64,000 bases of DNA. Origin: Pinguiococcus pyrenoidosus (lineage: Eukaryota > Sar > Pinguiophyceae > Pinguiochrysidales > Pinguiochrysidaceae). Location of the stretch: NCBI GenBank assembly GCA_019677205.1, contig JAAMXY010001322.1:26919-90918 (forward strand), given 5' to 3'. The translations under genes were made by a program, and so were the position numbers. Below the pieces are notes generated by a model that saw only the letters and a program-made list of their open reading frames with translations, had not been told where the DNA came from and did no database searches. This document shows, piece by piece, positions 32,401 to 40,660 of this stretch; the first letter of the stretch is position 1; every line of letters begins with the position of its first letter.

Positions 32401-34000
32401 GCTTGTGATCCAGCGAGGGCTGCGGATAATGCTGAAAAGGAGACGAGAGGGATACAGAAGCGTGGATCCTGGCGAACAACCAGAGAACAGACCGGCGAGT
32501 GATCTTCTCCACGGCTTTGATCACGTGGAGGTAGCTTCCATCTCGAGCGCACGAGGTCCAGGCGCTCTGCAGCAGGAAGTAGACCGTCTCCGTCGCCGCT
32601 CCGCCGCGCGTAAGATACAGCATTCGCTGCAATCCTGGCTTCTCCAGAAGGCCAGCGAGCAAGCGGCACCGGAGCTCGCGGCGAAGGAGGGCGACATGCT
32701 GACAGGCTATGCCTACGTTGAGGAAGCGATGCCAGCAGCTGATGCGCAGCAGCGCGAGGCAAGCGATGCTGCCGCAAAAAGCGATAACCAGGCCGACCTT
32801 CTGGAAGACTACGGATACGTGGAAATGGCCTCAGCCGCTGCTCCGGCAAAGGGCACCAGCTCTTCGAAGACCTCGACCAGCCGAACTAAGGAGGCAGGGG
32901 AGAAGGAGAAGACCGTGGAAGACCTAGCTGAGAAGCTCTTTGAGAAGCTAGTTGAAGAAGCCGTCCAGGATGGTATTTCCATCCAAAGGGACCTCGGGAC
33001 TGCTGCGTCCCGTGAAGCAGTCCCAGAAGTTGCGGTGGATCAAAACTTCCGGCCAGACCACCTCAGCGTGGCTCCTCAAAAGGGAAGCCCGCCGGTCGAT
33101 GAGGGAAGCCCATCACGATACCAGGCCAGAGCGAATATCTCAGCGCTCTCCGTGACACAGGCTTCGCAGGCCGTGGCCGACGTCCCAGTGACGAAAGACG
33201 GAGCAGTAGAAGCCTTCGGTGCAGAGGATAGAGACGCGGCTAGCTCGCAACTCTCACGACAAGCGGCCGAATCGGCCTCTGTCCCGCAGTCGGGGGATTC
33301 AGTGCTGGACCCGGAAGCAGGCGTCAACGACGATCCTTATGCCTTCGACGAGTTCGAGACGGAAGCCGTCCCCGAGCTTCCGATCGCCTTCGACTGGGGA
33401 CCTTCTGTGTCGGAGTTTGCAAATAGGTTGCTCTCCGTGGCGGATCTGAGCCCAATTGTGGAGCGCGTAAAAGCCCTTGCGGCACCGGACGCCTTCAACC
33501 TTCAACGCAAGGCCGACTTCAGTGAAGTAGTGATTCCGCTGGAGACGTTCCTCTCCCTGGAAGCACACTACGCCGACGCCGCAGAGGACGAAGAATCCAA
33601 TGCCGTCCATCGACGTGCAGTCTTCGACACGATCAACGACTTCATCGGGGACCTCTGCAAGGAGCAGTACTTCGCGCACTCCCTTCAGCGAGCTCCACGA
33701 GTTCGGAACATGCGAAGGCGCGTCGTCCTCACCTCGCTAGACGAGGAGTCCCTGAAGACCTTCCTGCTCGAGAGCGTGCAGCAGAATCTATGTGCCTACG
33801 GCACGAAATTCCTGCTCGAGGGCCAAGACATGGCAGGATTTCAGATGGAAGATGACGAGGACTGGTTTCTCCCCGAGGAGATGTCGCGTCAGTACAAGTT
33901 TCGGCTCGCTGATGAAATATTCGAAGCACTGGTTGCGGAAGCGGTGCAAGACATCCGGAGCAACTCGACCCGTGGACGCACGGATCTGACAGAGGCGTAG
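26465..34000 (+). CDS. CEP350-like centrosome/basal body protein
   Basis: A 2511-residue protein in one frame. It is mostly charged, low-complexity and coiled coil. Three short Y-x-x-DFES-type motifs (EYAEDFESD near residue 280; SYERDFESAS and YSVDFESTS near 1260-1300) match the linear motif of CEP350 and related centrosomal proteins. A long coiled coil covers about 1030-1480, another about 1600-1680. Three IQ-like helices follow: RIQCLFRAWVAKSVM (about 1805), VIQRGLRIMLKRRR (about 1980) and KIQHSLQSWLLQKA (about 2046). The last about 180 residues (HRRAVFDTINDFIGDLCKEQ...) resemble the DUF4378-type C-terminal domain of CEP350. An in-frame 15-bp repeat encodes VDGQR three times. The role would be microtubule anchoring at the basal body. 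Family placement rests on motifs and layout, not on alignment. Confidence 0.6.
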   Translation: MSVRKFVPGERPSELQLHETHRENGTDAEEDKSPGRSQTWEELLDAMQDDLTELARGSPADMPPRPRSVAALAPPPPSAASPQPHNREHLRAIPHALRPELSPRELDLRQRERDRDTLRQLLDEKSRAREEQLRRQRAKATAAQMNDNIRKQNQRHLERRHAGDLRTMALTVAAPASHWRQEHGSDAYRSLSPARSRRAIKSAAESAPTSRTSRSRKRKLTTASRPIMKLQPLLPRKKADQRMARQSEGAGKAEDDGVFTATPPADRQSREASVEIAEYAEDFESDQVQSRSPPPSRRETTRGGAQAVQASGEDSARPIEHDRQVDGRTKSPQRRAQIRKWMRQKKKKELERRRAEEQTARAKEERRRKTIADIESKRRARRQQAKKRTDPSGKAGSLLQRPPWRDIIEPDASPMRRHRTASPKQRRRPSPPSFHTLSPAQHASNLRDGAVTHHLYHEGNGHVPLEPATDPKIRAGRLFAARAQRDVNSDASAEDTRDEPFTSEKPNADGDGDRPGVALQSATEAGHALLFDQAVRAPKWEAYLANPFKEAETQDANLIADDRESDKRHEDSDSLEIEILPKDCGIDVATAEAKEEQTQNRRCTSPQPLDEAKTVDASLGEAKQSLSGEESGTIDRAREQEVKADGEDARRDARRSSLDRHVVDLGKAIEGGHGDNLEKRPMEEEAGTSAVVGKAITFRKMAAGVGGDPGTGDNRSSAGESGSEVVKASSELRENHPEEDVKPDKGLDSVAIGTGDEGAEQPPPEAVVEALMDDLRASLASRSGRAGGLSESSAGAQADDRASYAEREACSPQAEAPDSSQMDDDVPKLGTTIASSADNGSKTQGFSPDSDSVDLSREGMVEDWDDWDPDEVVNRVESKILLKFNELLGAPLGRDERLSKSLPTARERRPRRKLLPRHSRGISKLKRGRDDEHSVATLVAKTMLNQKRQAKIARLTASEAFSDDMDDVPREMSTASAEGQVVDALEAVVGPSRHQSSLDKHGKNANSESRHDKPLRTDEAAERADTRADAHLEVPKDGAESEASLPRTDSDDEVYQRRQFWDSLLREKFQDLSQPTSNVVSGAQTLQNQLLAEMDFQEALFQHQLQLEKLVQTQRTQAIQASYAAEIRKAEELVAQAQDMGTLQENIFNKAIHDERESLHKKYESAIAEQAQAYEEHAGVLDLHLAAAADRETSALRDQVAFQRKLLRKGKHPRRSPQRSIRARPAATEHVTTPPGYAKGTLEDAQGDFSTASSSLEISYERDFESASVTDAHAQRESPSHISSGYSERYSVDFESTSEPSDLPIGKKKPETRPAEHSASYENGAGSVVDKKESAPDLRLQEVEEFRRQLKASQREQEKLLDDRMEQMKQQKTEMEAKLSKRIRALQELSVGEHDPNDGVRQRGLCYYQGLLSRVAADYEEGMGRLRVEKLNLKVECYKQLRDFVRALEGSKLGGDSAIGYQNGDVAANALRHDVDAYLASEGTGKVLIARPYHSADEAGCTSSRAKSPRLKDAATDPCEDGDLGGPEDAPSSDAGADDRSFITHKQESWNQPLQAPERSAGLELPGSARPMMVEDKGTQATLDVIDDLATRARVSEIAIEESSEDVNVLEAEILEKGRQNESLNEQIDKRRDEMKQLEKRLHLVAQKRKLSRRERELEVERNTLDEAIHSLSENLVILEGTGRANGDSASVTSRASAEQSMTGARYAAPHETLPDEDSSKLSTTGTGDTRDEHGSLAKIEADVVERQVLEWIGGAEGETAAPVESDTVEDSFGSFSDSFGGRETDDDVILLRVQQRERKKAREAAALRIQCLFRAWVAKSVMEARKHFLNRSTGGDSDGTLQIRESVDSFESSSLRESIPREAIEANLALVDDFEREVGRVWKEPPSTQTTPRSIGSVGTPISQVEPQQSQEVGEEHITVSAFSEEQASTKSGDGQRVDGQRVDGQRVDERIADRQSADGQDAITDGSAEAGARNAAALVIQRGLRIMLKRRREGYRSVDPGEQPENRPASDLLHGFDHVEVASISSARGPGALQQEVDRLRRRSAARKIQHSLQSWLLQKASEQAAPELAAKEGDMLTGYAYVEEAMPAADAQQREASDAAAKSDNQADLLEDYGYVEMASAAAPAKGTSSSKTSTSRTKEAGEKEKTVEDLAEKLFEKLVEEAVQDGISIQRDLGTAASREAVPEVAVDQNFRPDHLSVAPQKGSPPVDEGSPSRYQARANISALSVTQASQAVADVPVTKDGAVEAFGAEDRDAASSQLSRQAAESASVPQSGDSVLDPEAGVNDDPYAFDEFETEAVPELPIAFDWGPSVSEFANRLLSVADLSPIVERVKALAAPDAFNLQRKADFSEVVIPLETFLSLEAHYADAAEDEESNAVHRRAVFDTINDFIGDLCKEQYFAHSLQRAPRVRNMRRRVVLTSLDEESLKTFLLESVQQNLCAYGTKFLLEGQDMAGFQMEDDEDWFLPEEMSRQYKFRLADEIFEALVAEAVQDIRSNSTRGRTDLTEA
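32267..32311 (+). repeat. 15-bp in-frame tandem repeat, three units
   Basis: Three near-identical copies of GATGGTCAAAGAGTT (the first differs by one base) encode DGQRV repeats in the CEP350-like protein; a decayed fourth and fifth copy follow to about 32355. Confidence 0.9.
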
Positions 34001-34029
34001 ATAGAAGCTTAGACGAGATACAGCTTTAT

Positions 34030-34127
34030 GCAAGCCGCGGTCGGCAAGCCAAGGTCAGCAAACCAAGGTCAGCAAACCACGGTTAGCAAACCATGCTCAG
34101 AAGGCCATGCCCAGCAAGCCGTTGCTT
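34030..34127. repeat. 14-bp minisatellite, seven units
   Basis: Seven consecutive degenerate copies of GCAAACCAAGGTCA fill 98 bp exactly. It lies in the 171-bp space between the stop codons of the convergent CEP350-like and DPY-30/GAF genes. Confidence 0.9.
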
Positions 34128-34171
34128 CTATGGATTTCATTTCATTTCGTCTCTTGTGCGCGTCAGCTTTC

Positions 34172-36549
34172 TCACGTCTCCTCGGCCGGCTCTTCCCGAG
34201 TCTTCGTTTCTTTGATGAGCGTTGCGAGTTTGGCGGTCTCCGCAGCAAACTGCAGGGCAGCAGCCATCGCTGCTGATTCCTCCTTCAAGGCACCGCCTTC
34301 CATGCCATCGAGCTGCGACTGCATCGTCTCCGCCCGTGTCCATAGGTCTGGATCTTCTGGATCAAGGGAGGAGAGCACCTCAACGAGCTTCGGCAGCAAG
34401 CGCTTCAACTCCGTCCAGTCGGATCGTCCGGTGGCAGAGTCCGATACGCTCGAGCTGGCTTCAGCTGTCAGCGTCGCAATTACCAGAAGCGCCTGTTATA
34501 GTGTTGTGGCAACGTGAGCGAGCGAGCGATGCAGCGATCGAAGAACATGAATCTCGCGATGCCACGTACCTTGAGGACGTTGCCCTTGAGGGGCACGTAT
34601 CTCTTCGAGAGAGCGTCAAAGCGAGCAGAAAAGCTTTGGACGAGCCGGAGCAATGCGGCACGTCGAGCCTTGCAAGCGAGCAGCGCATACTGCGGGTCCT
34701 CGGCGGCAATTTCAGCGACTGCTTCAGCAACCTTTAAACGACGTGAGTGAGCAGAGAAGCGTCAACTGGAGAATCTTGCGTGGCCTGTGCATGGATAGCC
34801 ACCTCTTTCTCGATCTCTTCCAAATGCGTTTCGTACGCTTGAAGATCGGCCTCCTGCGCGTCCTGGAGGGATAGGTGGATCTCTTTCTCCACTTCAAACA
34901 GCTTGTCTTCCACATCGTTCATGGCCTGTCCCACGTGTGAGAGAGGCACAGAGACAAAGCCAGCATGTAAGGGTGATACCCTGCTGGACGAGGAGAGAAG
35001 CGCACGATGCGGATGGTACCTCTTGAATGATGATGGTCCAACGCAAAGCTTCCTCCTTCGCGTCACCGTGGAAATGCTGGCCGACGCCCATCGTGTCCAG
35101 GCACAACACGTAGTCGATGGGAATCTTCTTCGCAAGGGCGTCTCGATTTTTCGTAGCCGCTGGCTTCTCGTCTTCCTCCCCGTTGTCTTCCTTTTCTGCT
35201 TCTGCATCGTTCTCCGCAGTCTCCTCCTTTTCGTCATCTTGGCTGTCCTTTCCTTCATCCCCGGCTTCCTCTGTGATGATGATTTGAGGCAGCGGACCGT
35301 ACTTTGGGCAGACAGAAGTCTTCGTACCTTCAGGAAGGGCTGACTTCTCGACAATTTCGACGCCGTCCTCATGTAAGAAGGTTTCGTGTGTGAATGGGAC
35401 AGCAAGATACTCGCCCAAGCGAGGAATGCCGAAGAACTTCATTCTCGGAGACTTTGTGACGACACGGCTCATCAGACCGGCTCCACGACGAGAATTCCAT
35501 CAAGTCATACCTGCTGGCGCAGCACGTTCTGCACGTACAAGTGGTCGTTTCTCTTCATCACAGGAGCAGCTTCTTCGTCCTCCTACATATCAACGCAAGA
35601 CAGCCAAGCAGATGAGCGAACCGAGGTGTAAAAAGGTTTCTTTGCCAGGCAGCATTCGTCTTTGCCAGCTCGAAGTCACCGACGGTGTGTACCTCTTCTT
35701 CACCAGGCGACTCGGAGGGTATTTCGAACTTCTTGAAGGCCTCGAAGGTGACGCCAGCGGTTCCTTGATCCTCCTCCTCGTCCCCAAGGGGCGCAGCCAG
35801 CTGACGTCCTTTCATGCTCGATCCCTGTCAAGCAAGGGCGGCTGTTGAGTGGATGAAGGCCCTCCGTCTTCTTGGCGTCGCGCTTCTTTCACCTCGGTGG
35901 CTGCAACGTAGTTGATGAAGGATGCGCCGTCCGCGCTGCTGTCCTTTCGCTGTTGTTCAAGAACCACAGTTAGCAACCTCCGTGGCCGCTGGCCTCGGCG
36001 TCGATACGACTTACGCCCAAGTAGACAGCAGTGGCGCCAGTTCTTCTCTTAACAAGTTCCAGAGCGGCAGGCATCTTCGTAGAAGGCCCACACGAGGTGA
36101 GTGAAAAGACAAGATCGGCGTCGTGGTGACCAGTACCTCGTGAAGGACGTCTCCACTGCATCGCAGCGACGCAATCACCGACCGCTCCTGGTTCTCCATA
36201 GCGTCGCGCTTAGCTTCTTCCGCTTCGCGAACCCGGGCCGCTGTCTCTTCCTCGAGGTCCAGCGCTTCTGCGGTGTCAAGCAGAGGGGTCTTTTAGCATC
36301 TTCTCGTGGCGAGACGGGCAAGTATGATGCAATCCGAAGTCCGACGCGCTTACGCTGGATCCGCGCGAGCTCTTCGGGGTCGCTGCCCTGGCGCTGGTGC
36401 TCCATCTGCTTCATCCCGACGTAGCTGAGGAGATAGTGGCCCAAGAAGTCCACGCTGTCCTCGGGATCGACCACCACCATCTTCGCCATGCCTCGGACGA
36501 GGACGTCGCCCACGCTGGCTCTCAAGTAGTCGCTATCGTACGCTGCCAT
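34172..36549 (-). CDS. DPY-30 and GAF domain protein (radial spoke RSP2-like)
   Basis: Ten exons: 36549-36354, 36267-36137, 36074-36015, 35949-35893, 35824-35693, 35582-35511, 35451-35020, 34925-34803, 34731-34570 and 34492-34172, with introns of 59-110 bp and all phases consistent; 561 residues. The N-terminus YLRASVGDVLVRGMAKMV with DFLGHYLLSYV is a DPY-30 motif (dimer and anchor docking). A helix DLEEETAARVREAEEAK leads into a GAF domain starting ALELVKRRTGATAVYLG (about 110), with PRMKFFGIPRLGEYLAVPF in the core, an acidic insert (about 255-300) and IPIDYVLCLDTMGVGQ. The C-terminal third is helical. In Chlamydomonas, RSP2 joins DPY-30 and GAF in the same order at the spoke neck. No single exon is long, so simple ORF finding misses the gene. 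A related DPY-30/GAF axonemal protein is the alternative. Confidence 0.75.
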
Positions 36550-37034
36550 ACTCGCGAGCTGCACTGTGGACCTTTCGCTTGGGTAGAGCGCCTGCTCTTC
36601 TGGCGCCCCACATTCGATCCAAGCTGAGAAACCGTTTCAGCGGCAGTTGGCAAGTCTCCTTCGCTGGAAGTCGTGGCGTACTATACAGGGACAAGGAGCT
36701 GCACATCCATCAGGAGCAGCTGGATTGTGGCGCCTTTGGTTTCCGGGAGAAGCGATTTATGGTGGAAAGGACCGTCTCATTGGAGGAGATCGGGACTTGG
36801 AGCCACGCTCAGGGCCTCAACTGGCCTTCTGATTTGGGCTCTGCTTTGGGTCCGGCATTTTGCTGGATGGAGCCCTTTGCAGCTTTGGCGCGCTTTTTAC
36901 TCCGCTGCAAGTAGCACTGGTATCGCAACTCTGCAGCAGCAGCAGCTGGCCTTGCTGAACACTTTGGCTTGTGCCCGATCTACGAGGCCGCTTGCCTGGC
37001 GAAGCGTCTCGGACGGAGACCGACCTTGAAAACA
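36550..37034. promoter_or_regulatory. shared upstream region of two ciliary genes
   Basis: This 485-bp spacer lies between the divergent start codons of the RSP2-like and DRC3 genes. I looked for a clear RFX X-box (GTNRCC-type half sites, paired) and found none that convinced me. A run of CAGCAG trinucleotides sits near 36930. Confidence 0.4.
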
Positions 37035-38618
37035 ATGCCTCTGGTGATCCCGAAGGAAGAGAAGGCCATCATCTCGGACGCGCTCATCCTAGCCGCGGCG
37101 ACCGAGGACTCGGGCTCGGAGGCGGAGAAGGACATCCTCACGCTCATGGTGGAACTGCGCACGCTGAAGCTGTCGTTCAAGAACATCTTCCACATCGCCA
37201 ACCTGGGCGGCTTCAGAAACCTCACGAAGCTCTGCCTGGACAACAACGTGATTGAAACCATCAGCGCGCTGAGTCACCTAAGCCAGCTCACCTGGTTAGA
37301 CCTGAGCTTCAACAACATCACGTCCATGCGCGGCGTGGAGAGCCTCACCGCTCTCACAGACCTGAGTCTCTTTAGCAATCGGATCAAGACGCTCGAAGGC
37401 TTGGACGATCTGCGGCAGCTCCAGTGTCTCAGCCTGGGCAACAACAGAATCGAGGCCGATCAGCTCACGCCCATCGTCACTGCGCTGCGGCCTCTCAAGA
37501 CGCTCCGGCTGCTGAACCTCAAGGGCAATTCAGTGTGCGAAGAGAGAGACTACCGCCTCACGGTGCTGGCGCACCTGGACCAGCTGGTGTACTTGGACTT
37601 CGCGCGCGTGCTAAGCGCAGACCGCTTGAGCGCCATGGATCAGGTTCAGGACGACCTGCTGGACCTGGAGGAGAAGGAGGCGCTGCGCGCCGAGATGCAG
37701 CAGAGGGAGGAAGCGCAGCGGGCCAGCAGCGCCCGGCTTCGGGCGGCCGGCATCGCCTTCGTGGAGACGCTGTGCGAAGACATGTTTGCCGACGACGTGG
37801 ACAACGAGAAGATCAAGGCTCTGCCGGGTCATGCGGAGGTGTTGGACGGCTTCTCGAAGCAGGTGGCGGCGCTGAGCAACGACTTCCGCCAGAAAGGGCT
37901 GGAGTACCACAGCGCGCGCGAAAAGGAGCTGGAGCTCTTTGCGCAGGCAGTGGACCGCCTAAGGAAGAGCTCGAGCCTTGAGGCCACCGAGAGCGTGGAG
38001 GACTTCATGGCGCACAAGAAGCGGCTCAGAGCGGAGCTGGAGGTCCGGGAGGAGGTGAAGGAGAGCGACATCCACGCGGGCCTGCGGAGCCTCGGCGCGC
38101 TGGTGGAGATCTTGATGGACGCCGAGATCCGCCAGGTGCAAAACTTTGATGCAATGTTCGCGGAATTCGAGGCGCACTTCGACGCCGTGGCGGCGCAGCG
38201 CTCCGAGTCGCAGCGAGAGTTCTTCGACGCCGTCAAGGACGCCGAAGAGGCCTATACCAAGGAGGTGATCCGCATCGCCACTGAGTTGGTCGACTCCGCC
38301 AGCAGCTCCGACGTGCTTGACGAGCTGCCCGAGGCGGCGCAGACGATGTTGATCGATCGCGACACCTGCATGACGGCCATCACGTCCAGCCACGACACGC
38401 ACGTGTCCACTCTTTTCAAGTGCATGGACAACGCTGAGGGCCAAGAGCAGATCTACCTGCGGAGTACCAAAGACGGCATTTCACACGGAGAGCTGCGACG
38501 GAATCGTGAGCGTGTCATGGAGATCCAGCAGCTGCGCAAAGCAGCCGAGGACGAGCTGCGCGGACTTTTGCATGACAAGAAGCAGGCCGACTTTGAGGAC
38601 GATGGCCAGTATGTCTGA
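37035..38618 (+). CDS. DRC3: dynein regulatory complex subunit 3 (LRRC48)
   Basis: 527 residues from ATG 37035; the frame is open 22 codons further, but MPLVIPKEEKAIISDALIL aligns with the known N-terminus. An LRR domain covers about 50-200: LSFKNIFHIANLGGFRNLTK, LCLDNNVIETI, LDLSFNNITSM, LSLFSNRIKTL, LSLGNNRIEA and an LRR-cap DYRLTVLAHLDQLVYLDFARV. A long coiled coil to the end keeps family landmarks such as LCEDMF, LPGHAEVLDGFSKQV, ELPEAAQTMLIDRDTCMTA, the SHDTH block and RNRERVMEIQQL. The length matches DRC3 of animals and algae. It is a subunit of the nexin link on axonemal doublets that regulates dynein. No introns, unlike both neighbours. Confidence 0.95.
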   Translation: MPLVIPKEEKAIISDALILAAATEDSGSEAEKDILTLMVELRTLKLSFKNIFHIANLGGFRNLTKLCLDNNVIETISALSHLSQLTWLDLSFNNITSMRGVESLTALTDLSLFSNRIKTLEGLDDLRQLQCLSLGNNRIEADQLTPIVTALRPLKTLRLLNLKGNSVCEERDYRLTVLAHLDQLVYLDFARVLSADRLSAMDQVQDDLLDLEEKEALRAEMQQREEAQRASSARLRAAGIAFVETLCEDMFADDVDNEKIKALPGHAEVLDGFSKQVAALSNDFRQKGLEYHSAREKELELFAQAVDRLRKSSSLEATESVEDFMAHKKRLRAELEVREEVKESDIHAGLRSLGALVEILMDAEIRQVQNFDAMFAEFEAHFDAVAAQRSESQREFFDAVKDAEEAYTKEVIRIATELVDSASSSDVLDELPEAAQTMLIDRDTCMTAITSSHDTHVSTLFKCMDNAEGQEQIYLRSTKDGISHGELRRNRERVMEIQQLRKAAEDELRGLLHDKKQADFEDDGQYV

Positions 38619-38640
38619 AGGCGTTCTCGATTGCTATTAA

Positions 38641-38694
38641 GCATTTCTGTCTGTCTGTTTGTCTGTCTGTCTGTTTGTCTCTCTCCTTTCTCTT
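38641..38694. repeat. CTGT/TTGT microsatellite
   Basis: CTGT tetranucleotides, interrupted by TTGT, run in the 189-bp gap between the stop codons of DRC3 and the convergent helical-protein gene. Confidence 0.85.
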
Positions 38695-38807
38695 TGTCAC
38701 GCAATCCGCGGTACTACGCATGCTACGGATGAAAGCGAGCTTCCGTCAACCCAAATCGCAACGGCGCCTACTTGGTGGTCGTAGCTGGTGCACATCCATC
38801 TTGTTGC

Positions 38808-40660
38808 TCAGTACTTGTTATTGAAGGTCCGCAGGCCGGCGTAGAATTCAGCGGCATCGCTCTTGGGCAGCAGGACCTCGAAATGCTTGTCGTTCAAAGC
38901 TTTCTGCACGGCCTCAAAGTTCTTGGCGGATTCCAGGAGCAGGAGCGCCTAGAGCAACAACACAAAAGGCTTCTCTAAGGTCCATCGAGGCGTCTCGATC
39001 TCTCTTTCGGTTCCAAGTATTGATTCCATCACCTCCTTCATGTACGGATGGAACACCACGTCCTCCACGAACTCAGTTCCTTGGAGAACATCTTGACACC
39101 AAGTGGAGGAGGACCGTGTTACGGAGCGAAAGCATGAAGGAACATCGGAGGCGCGATAAAGCCTTCACGCACCGGAGATGCTCTCGGGGTCAGTGGTACT
39201 TGTCATGGACTCCCAACGAGCCACGACGCCCCGCTCCAACGCGGTGCCTGCCAAGTCTTCCCCCGACGTCTATGGCCGATGCGACGAAGTCAGTGCGTAT
39301 GCATGTGTGTCGATTCAGTGGTCATGAATCGTTCTCAGGCTCCTCACCTCTGCGAGTTCATGAGCTTGATTCGCAAGTTTCTTGCGCTTGAGTCGGAGCC
39401 TTCGCCAAAAAGAGTGAGCCTTTAGTTCTTCTTCGGCTTCTTCCGCCGTCCGGGATCGAAACCGCACCCCTCATTCTCTTCCGTTAATCGATCGACCATC
39501 TTGGCCAACCCAACGATCTCGGCCTGGCTCTCTTCGCGAAAGCCCTCCAGAGCCACCCGCAGACACGCGCGAAGCTCGTTGGCGAGCTCACGAATCTGAA
39601 GGTCGATCAGGCAGAGCTGTAGGCCCGATCTCCGAAGATGGACGGGGNNNNNNNNNNNNNNNNNGGGGGCAAGGTGGCATACCTTTTGGTCAAGGGCGCT
39701 GCGGTACTTTTGGCTACTCTCCTGTTGCTCGCCGATAAGGCCATCCAGCAGAGGGATGAGCCTCGCCATATCGTCCTCGTCGGGGCGGGATAGGCCCTCC
39801 AAGAGCGACCTAAATGCCTCAGCAGAGACGTGACCTAAGGCCGTGAGGATTACATGGAGGATTAGGATTTTGTGACGATGCATGGTGACGGGGCCCATGC
39901 ATGATTAGTTGGGCCACAGGACGAGAGAGCGCAGCTTCCGCCGAAGAATTGGGTTTCCCTTCTGCAATACTGACCTGCGGCGTCGGACTGCTCGAGCAAG
40001 GCTGGAAGAGCTCGCTGGCCTCGTGCACTTCGATGGAGGCGCTTCAGCTTGATGAGCGCAGCGCCCAGCGAACGAGGCGACCTGGGGCAACGCCGCTCAG
40101 AAGGCGATTCATCGTGCATCTTGGCAACAGAGAGACGTACTTCCGGGCAAAGTGGCTGATGGAGGCCTTGGTGATCGTGTCCACCAAGTCTTTGCACTGG
40201 ATGCTGCCGGAGTCGACGTCCAAGTAGGCCTCCACCAAGGCGTCCACCTGTTTCACGAGATGTTGACATCGGAAGCAGGCATCTTCCGTCATTTGCAACT
40301 TAAGTCTTCCGTATGCCTCACCTCTGCTGGCCCAAGGAAAAGGTTCCCGAAGATCACCTCGGAGATGTAGTACAACATGCTCTGCTCGTCCACCGTCAGA
40401 GACTCCGTCTCCTCTAGGGAGAGGTGTGCCAGGCGGAGCATTCCTTTGCAGAGGCGATAGAAGTCCTTTGCAACCGACTCATCAAGCACCTAGAAATAGA
40501 CAGTGAAACCCACTTCCGACAATGAGGAGAGTCGAGGGAAGAGCAAGGCAAAGACTGCGCGTCATTCAAGGCGCACATTCTGCATGGGAACCCCGTCGTC
40601 GACCGCAGCAACGTCGGCGCTGCCTTGGGAGCTTTTCTCGTCATTCTCTCCACCGCCCAT
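38808..40660 (-). CDS. unrecognised helical protein, ten exons
   Basis: Exons: 40660-40577, 40489-40358, 40298-40141, 40081-39975, 39834-39683, 39616-39468, 39399-39348, 39269-39173, 39091-39033 and 38948-38808; all phases close to give 376 residues. The N-terminus is MGGGENDEKSSQGSADVAA, then helices such as VAKDFYRLCKGMLRLAHLSL, LVKQVDALVEAYLDVDSGS, a central coiled coil (IRELANELRACLRVALEGF ... LAKMVDRLTEENEGLRLKRK) and a C-terminus ending FYAGLRTFNNKY. The last helix pair continues smoothly across the 68-bp intron 39400-39467, which argues for the join. The assembly gap (39648-39664) lies inside the intron 39617-39682, so it costs no coding sequence. I know no family with this pattern. 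Lying tail to tail with DRC3 beside other axonemal genes hints at a ciliary role, but that is inference only. Confidence 0.65.
39648..39664. other. assembly gap (run of N)
   Basis: 17 unknown bases lie between C/G homopolymer-like tracts; true length unknown. By my gene model it lies in an intron. Confidence 0.99.

Noticed and set aside
36579-36914. Plus-strand frames between the RSP2-like and DRC3 genes
   Set aside because: Trp/Ser-rich low-quality frames in a divergent promoter region, with three frames open at once.
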